Positions 22,503 through 24,728 of a DNA stretch of 24,728 nucleotides are shown in pieces. Positions within the stretch are counted from its first letter, which is position 1. Every line of letters starts with the position of its first letter. The notes under the pieces were generated by a model. It saw nothing but the letters and a program-made list of their open reading frames with translations. It ran no database searches and was not told where the DNA came from. The stretch is from positions 1 through 24,728 of IMG/VR virus record IMGVR_UViG_3300025577_000058; one strand, given 5' to 3'. Made by a program: the position numbers and the translations under genes. Origin of the DNA: a virus.

Positions 22503-23145
22503 GTCGTACACGCCAGTGGGTCCACGTCACGGCCTGTACCTCCATTGGAAGGACTTTGCGGTCCTCTGCTTTGGAAATAATATCAGCGGCCTCGCGATAG
22601 GCGTTGGCAATGTGATTATACTCGTTATCGCCCATTGATTTAGATTTAAGGGCAACACGGGAACCATAAAAGATGTTACGGGCATGGCCATCAACACAAA
22701 CAGCCGTTGGGTTCGCAGGGTCATTAATGCACTGAAAGAACGCCTTAGTTTTGTTGCCGTTCAGTATGCTACGGATATTATTAATAAGATCAGGACCCAT
22801 ACCAAAGTAAGTGACCGAAAGAATCTTACACGCTTTTTCACGATTTAGTGGGTAAGCACTTAAGCGAGTCTCGCGCCAGTCTGTGCTGTCTGATTGGGAA
22901 GAAACCATAGCCGTCAACAGGGTCTCAGCGTCTTTACAATTACGCTCCCAGCGGACATTAGGTGATAGGGCGGCTATTACACCCTCCACAATCTCGTCGC
23001 GGATGTTAACAATATCGCCAATCCGTGAGGCAATTGCTTTTGCATTCGGGTACCAATTAAGACCCGCTACTTTTTCCTCAGTTGAGGCGCTGAAGTAGCA
23101 ACCTACAATGTTGAATGGGTTATTTTCATATGTTTTCTTAGGCAT
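22489..23145 (-). CDS. 218-residue conserved-looking phage protein, possibly glycosylase-like
   Basis: A mostly helical protein with the segments EIVEGVIAALSPNVRWERN, YPLNREKACKIL, FFQCINDPANPTAVCVDGHARNIFYG and EVQAVTWTHWRVRHGIA. I have no firm family name. The VCVDGHARNIFYG segment followed by a late EVQAVTW helix resembles the catalytic-Asp region of helix-hairpin-helix DNA glycosylases (VDTHVxR...), but the hairpin itself is not evident, so this is a weak suggestion. ATG at 23145 has AAGGA 8 bases upstream. It is the first gene behind the operator-bearing promoter at 23234-23262 and heads the operon leading to the integrase. Confidence 0.8.
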   Translation of the reverse strand: MPKKTYENNPFNIVGCYFSASTEEKVAGLNWYPNAKAIASRIGDIVNIRDEIVEGVIAALSPNVRWERNCKDAETLLTAMVSSQSDSTDWRETRLSAYPLNREKACKILSVTYFGMGPDLINNIRSILNGNKTKAFFQCINDPANPTAVCVDGHARNIFYGSRVALKSKSMGDNEYNHIANAYREAADIISKAEDRKVLPMEVQAVTWTHWRVRHGIA

Positions 23146-23161
23146 TGCGATAGTCCTTAGA

Positions 23162-23176
23162 GTTTACACTGTAAAC
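23162..23176. promoter_or_regulatory. 15-bp palindrome GTTTACANTGTAAAC, copy 5
   Basis: GTTTACACTGTAAAC lies 16 bases before the start codon of the 218-residue gene, directly upstream of its ribosome site and downstream of the promoter at 23234. Here a bound protein would block elongation rather than initiation. Confidence 0.7.
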
Positions 23177-23233
23177 GCTGCGAATGTGGTGGCCACAACG
23201 CTTACAGTAGGTTTGAATTTAGGTGATGTGTTT

Positions 23234-23262
23234 AATCTACTTGCACTAGTGAGATATGTCAA
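23234..23262 (-). promoter_or_regulatory. Sigma70-like promoter with operator copy e in its spacer
   Basis: The minus strand has TTGACA (23262-23257), a 17-base spacer and TAGATT (23239-23234; four of six). The 14-bp element TTGCAC-TA-GTGAGA (23241-23254) fills the spacer. Transcription would begin near 23227 and read the 218-residue gene and the operon down to the integrase. This is the clearest repressible promoter in the window. Confidence 0.7.
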
Positions 23263-23472
23263 TCAAACACCACAAAAGCGTACAAAATCTGGCGTTAGGT
23301 CCTCGCCGTCTTCTCCTGTGGCCTCAAGGTCTACGCCGATACAGTCGCCATCAGTTAATTCAACTAAAGCACGGGCCGCTTTACGGAGCGTCTCGCCTTG
23401 GACATAAAACAGCTCAACACCGTTCGCACCTTCGTACCATCCACTTATATTTAAAGGCTGTGATTTAAGCAT
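23263..23472 (-). CDS. 69-residue acidic protein, unknown function
   Basis: A protein starting MLKSQPLNISGWYEGANGVE, with a helical middle (ETLRKAARALVELTDGD) and an acidic C-terminal part (EATGEDGEDLTPDF). I place the start at ATG 23472; AGAAAG lies about 9 bases upstream. A TTG at 23520 would add 16 residues but has no better support. It is the only gene between the leader at 23480-23600 and the promoter at 23234, whose -35 begins right at this gene's stop codon. Not recognised. Confidence 0.7.
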   Translation of the reverse strand: MLKSQPLNISGWYEGANGVELFYVQGETLRKAARALVELTDGDCIGVDLEATGEDGEDLTPDFVRFCGV

Positions 23473-23539
23473 GGGGTAATCTTTCTGGGGTAATACATAC
23501 ACCCACCCTACGCAGCCCAAGAGAACCCAAGGGTATGGG

Positions 23540-23567
23540 TTCAGGCGGTAAGACGTTCAGGCGGTAA
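23540..23567 (-). repeat. Tandem 12-bp direct repeat in a leader
   Basis: TTCAGGCGGTAA occurs at 23540-23551 and again at 23556-23567, with GACG between them (period 16). It lies around and just past the expected transcription start of the promoter at 23569-23596, so it may be an operator or part of an RNA control element. Confidence 0.65.
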
Positions 23568-23568
23568 T

Positions 23569-23596
23569 ATGATAGGGATGATAGGGTTTTTCTCAA
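23569..23596 (-). promoter_or_regulatory. Sigma70-like promoter for the 69-residue gene
   Basis: The minus strand has TTGAGA (23596-23591; five of six), a 16-base spacer and TATCAT (23574-23569; five of six). It lies right behind the terminator at 23622. The tandem CCCTATCAT repeat provides a second -10-like copy. The leader to the ATG at 23472 would be about 90 bases. Confidence 0.65.
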
Positions 23597-23621
23597 ATTC
23601 AATTTGAATGATCGAAAACCC

Positions 23622-23648
23622 AAAAAAAGGACCGCCCGAAGGCGATCC
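23622..23648 (-). terminator. Strong intrinsic terminator of the first early operon
   Basis: On the minus strand GGATCGCC-TTCG-GGCGGTCC forms an 8-bp stem (one G-U pair) closed by a stable TTCG tetraloop and followed by seven T residues. It lies 64 bases behind the 199-residue gene and ends the rightmost operon. Confidence 0.92.
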
Positions 23649-23680
23649 AAGTTGAGGGAGGTAGTTTGGGAGGCGGTGGC

Positions 23681-23695
23681 GTTTACAATGTAAAC
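23681..23695. promoter_or_regulatory. 15-bp palindrome GTTTACANTGTAAAC, copy 6
   Basis: GTTTACAATGTAAAC lies between the stop of the 199-residue gene and the terminator. It has no gene start or promoter of its own, which favours a block on elongation or a role outside initiation. Confidence 0.65.
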
Positions 23696-23711
23696 CTTTT
23701 GACCACCCCTA

Positions 23712-24311
23712 TTATATCATGGCCGCTTGTTGTGGTTTGGTTTTCACCTTGGGAACCTTGATGGGGGCCTTAGGTTCCTGCGTTGGCTTGTTGCCCGTCG
23801 CGTGATCCTGAAGGGTGGTTTGCAACATGTAGTCGAAATTCTGAAGGGCCTTTGTTTCGCCCCTAGCTTTCAATTGGTTCCTAAAGGTTGCAAGCGCTTG
23901 AATGATAGGATCCAGCTTTACCGCTTCAGCCTTTGCGGCCTTAGGCTTTGCTTCACCCTTAGGCTTTTCATCGCCGCGTTTAATTTCTTGAATGTTGGTG
24001 TATGCTTTGCGAATGGCCCCAAAGGTACCCTGACGGATTATCCATTCAATCCCGTGATCTGCGTCATTAGCAACGCCAACCAAATGTGTGCAATACTGTT
24101 TAATGGTGGCTGGAATAGCGTTATCTTCTGAAGCATCCTTGGCTGTGGACTTGATAACGTCAATCATATGACTGAAGGCCTTTTGGCTATCGTCCTTGAA
24201 CGCCTTATCCTCCGACATGTGACCTTGGAGGGCCGCAAGGATTGCAGCACTTTTTGCGCTTTCGGCTGTAACGAATGCTTTGATTGTCTTTTGAATGTTT
24301 TGAATAGTCAT
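23712..24311 (-). CDS. 199-residue early protein, unknown function
   Basis: A largely helical protein starting MTIQNIQKTIKAFVTAESAK. Residues 1-120 contain repeated Ala/Lys-rich helices and IKQYCTHLVGVANDADHGIEWIIRQGTFGAIRKAYTNI. A charged Lys/Pro/Glu linker follows (around 120-135), then another helical part (PIIQALATFRNQLKARGETKALQNFDYML), and a Pro/Lys-rich, probably disordered end. ATG at 24311 has GAGGGGG about 10 bases upstream; a TTG six codons earlier is less likely. It is the main product of the rightmost operon, so it is probably made early in infection. I do not recognise it; early T7-like genes often target host functions. Confidence 0.85.
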   Translation of the reverse strand: MTIQNIQKTIKAFVTAESAKSAAILAALQGHMSEDKAFKDDSQKAFSHMIDVIKSTAKDASEDNAIPATIKQYCTHLVGVANDADHGIEWIIRQGTFGAIRKAYTNIQEIKRGDEKPKGEAKPKAAKAEAVKLDPIIQALATFRNQLKARGETKALQNFDYMLQTTLQDHATGNKPTQEPKAPIKVPKVKTKPQQAAMI

Positions 24312-24325
24312 TTGATTAATCCCCC

Positions 24326-24490
24326 TCAAACTTCTGTTGCGTTAATAACTAGCATCGCCCAACCAACTAAGGCGGCACTGGCGACGGCAAAAGTTTCAAA
24401 CTGCAACCCAAAGGAGCCCAACATAAAGAAGGCTAAGCTTGTCGTTGCTAGTGATAGGGTAGCAAGGCTGAATTGAATAAAAGTTTTCAT
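24326..24490 (-). CDS. 54-residue membrane protein, first gene of early operon
   Basis: A frame starting MKTFIQFSLATLSLATTSLA with two hydrophobic segments (residues about 5-24 and 33-50) joined by SFGLQFET and almost no charge, so it should be a hairpin membrane protein; the first segment could also act as a signal peptide. ATG at 24490 has AAGGA 9 bases upstream, and the stop lies 14 bases before the next start. Not recognised. Its early position argues against a late holin and would suit a membrane-directed host takeover or exclusion function, though nothing specific shows this. Confidence 0.7.
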   Translation of the reverse strand: MKTFIQFSLATLSLATTSLAFFMLGSFGLQFETFAVASAALVGWAMLVINATEV

Positions 24491-24563
24491 GATGTGTGAT
24501 CCTTTCCGGAATCATAAGGTGAGCAGGTTGTGGTGAACCCGATAACTAACCAATAGCAGCTAT

Positions 24564-24577
24564 TCTCACTAGTGCAA
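24564..24577. promoter_or_regulatory. Second operator-like element, copy f
   Basis: TCTCAC-TA-GTGCAA, the exact reverse complement of copy e (TTGCAC-TA-GTGAGA). It lies about 75 bases before the first early gene. Confidence 0.6.
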
Positions 24578-24614
24578 GGACCAAATACAAAAGGACACAA
24601 AAAAAATAGATAGA

Positions 24615-24629
24615 GTTTACACTGTAAAC
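24615..24629. promoter_or_regulatory. 15-bp palindrome GTTTACANTGTAAAC, copy 7
   Basis: GTTTACACTGTAAAC in the early leader, upstream of operator copy f. The minus-strand TTTACA part matches a -35 hexamer in five of six positions. Confidence 0.7.
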
Positions 24630-24728
24630 AAATAGCCAACCGCGCGGGCTCTAAAGGTTCCCAAATGAAACCCACAGATCAATCACACATTCACACACAC
24701 TATATAATAGGGAATAAAAGGTTAGGGC

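Larger units (their letters stand above)
24491..24728 (-). promoter_or_regulatory. Early leader and control region
   Basis: These 238 bases up to the window's right edge hold no gene I can support. Present are palindrome copy 7 (24615-24629) and operator copy f (24564-24577), about 40 bases apart, with a run of eight T on the minus strand between them. Near the edge the minus strand has TATTAT (24709-24704), a good -10, but its -35 would lie at or past the end of the window. A weak TTGTTT-N17-TATTTT arrangement overlaps the palindrome. This is probably where host polymerase starts early transcription. Confidence 0.5.

Noticed and set aside
22325-22525. Minus-strand 66-residue frame overlapping the 55-residue gene
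   Set aside because: Another frame of the same stretch (22335-22502) has a coupled ATG start and more natural composition.
23465-23650. Minus-strand 61-residue frame over the terminator
   Set aside because: It would include the terminator stem, the promoter and the direct repeats; the composition is not protein-like.
24487-24675. Minus-strand 62-residue frame in the early leader
   Set aside because: It starts with GTG, has no ribosome site, crosses both operators and the T-run, and overlaps the start of the better-supported 54-residue gene.
24694-24712. Plus-strand CACTATATAATAGGGA near the right edge as a T7-type or sigma70 promoter
   Set aside because: It points away from every gene in the window, lacks the AATAAA element at the right spacing and has no -35; it may belong to sequence beyond the edge.
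1-24728. CRISPR arrays, insertion sequences, anti-phage defence genes
   Set aside because: No regularly spaced repeats, transposase motifs or defence-type domains were seen.

Overview
This window reads as most of the genome of a temperate, T7-like (Autographiviridae-type) podophage, probably infecting a marine alphaproteobacterium. The evidence is the T7 gene order and a single-subunit RNA polymerase, combined with a tyrosine integrase and a tRNA-Leu, plus the class II ribonucleotide reductase, ThyX, MazG and PhoH set common in marine phages. The host is an inference. All genes lie on the minus strand, so transcription runs from the right end of the window to the left. Genes abut or overlap by a few bases nearly throughout.

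Right to left. (1) Early region, 24728 to 23620: a leader with two operator-like palindromes, a 54-residue membrane protein, a 199-residue protein of unknown role and a strong intrinsic terminator. (2) Lysogeny and control region, 23600 to 20383: a sigma70-like promoter with a repeat-rich leader and a 69-residue protein; a second promoter whose spacer holds an operator; then a 218-residue protein, a 55-residue protein, an HTH protein, a 59-residue protein, a MarR-like winged-helix protein, the integrase and a complete tRNA-Leu(UAA), the likely attP. (3) RNA polymerase with a long, heavily marked leader. (4) Replication module, 17517 to 10213: a 41-residue protein, ssDNA-binding protein (gp2.5), endonuclease I (gp3), amidase (gp3.5), primase-helicase (gp4, with a well-placed internal 4B-type start), DNA polymerase (gp5), a PD-(D/E)XK nuclease, PhoH, two small proteins and a gp6-type exonuclease. 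(5) Nucleotide-metabolism module, 10285 to 6621: DUF3310 protein, glutaredoxin, ThyX, a small protein, MazG and B12-dependent RNR. Four of these six genes start with TTG. (6) Structural module, 6578 to 1: two small proteins, portal, scaffold, major capsid protein, a T-phi-like terminator, tail tube A and the first 671 residues of tail tube B, which runs off the left end.

The least expected content is regulatory. A 15-bp palindrome GTTTACANTGTAAAC occurs seven times, mostly between genes. A second element, TTGCAC-N2-GTGAGA or GTGCAA, occurs six times; one copy fills the spacer of a promoter with a consensus -35. A third motif, AATAAA-N3-CACTAT-N-G, occurs three times, all pointing left. It resembles SP6/T7-type promoters and lies upstream of the RNA polymerase gene itself, the replication module and the structural module. 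Together these suggest a lysogeny circuit laid over a T7-type transcription cascade, with no recognisable CI-like repressor in the window.
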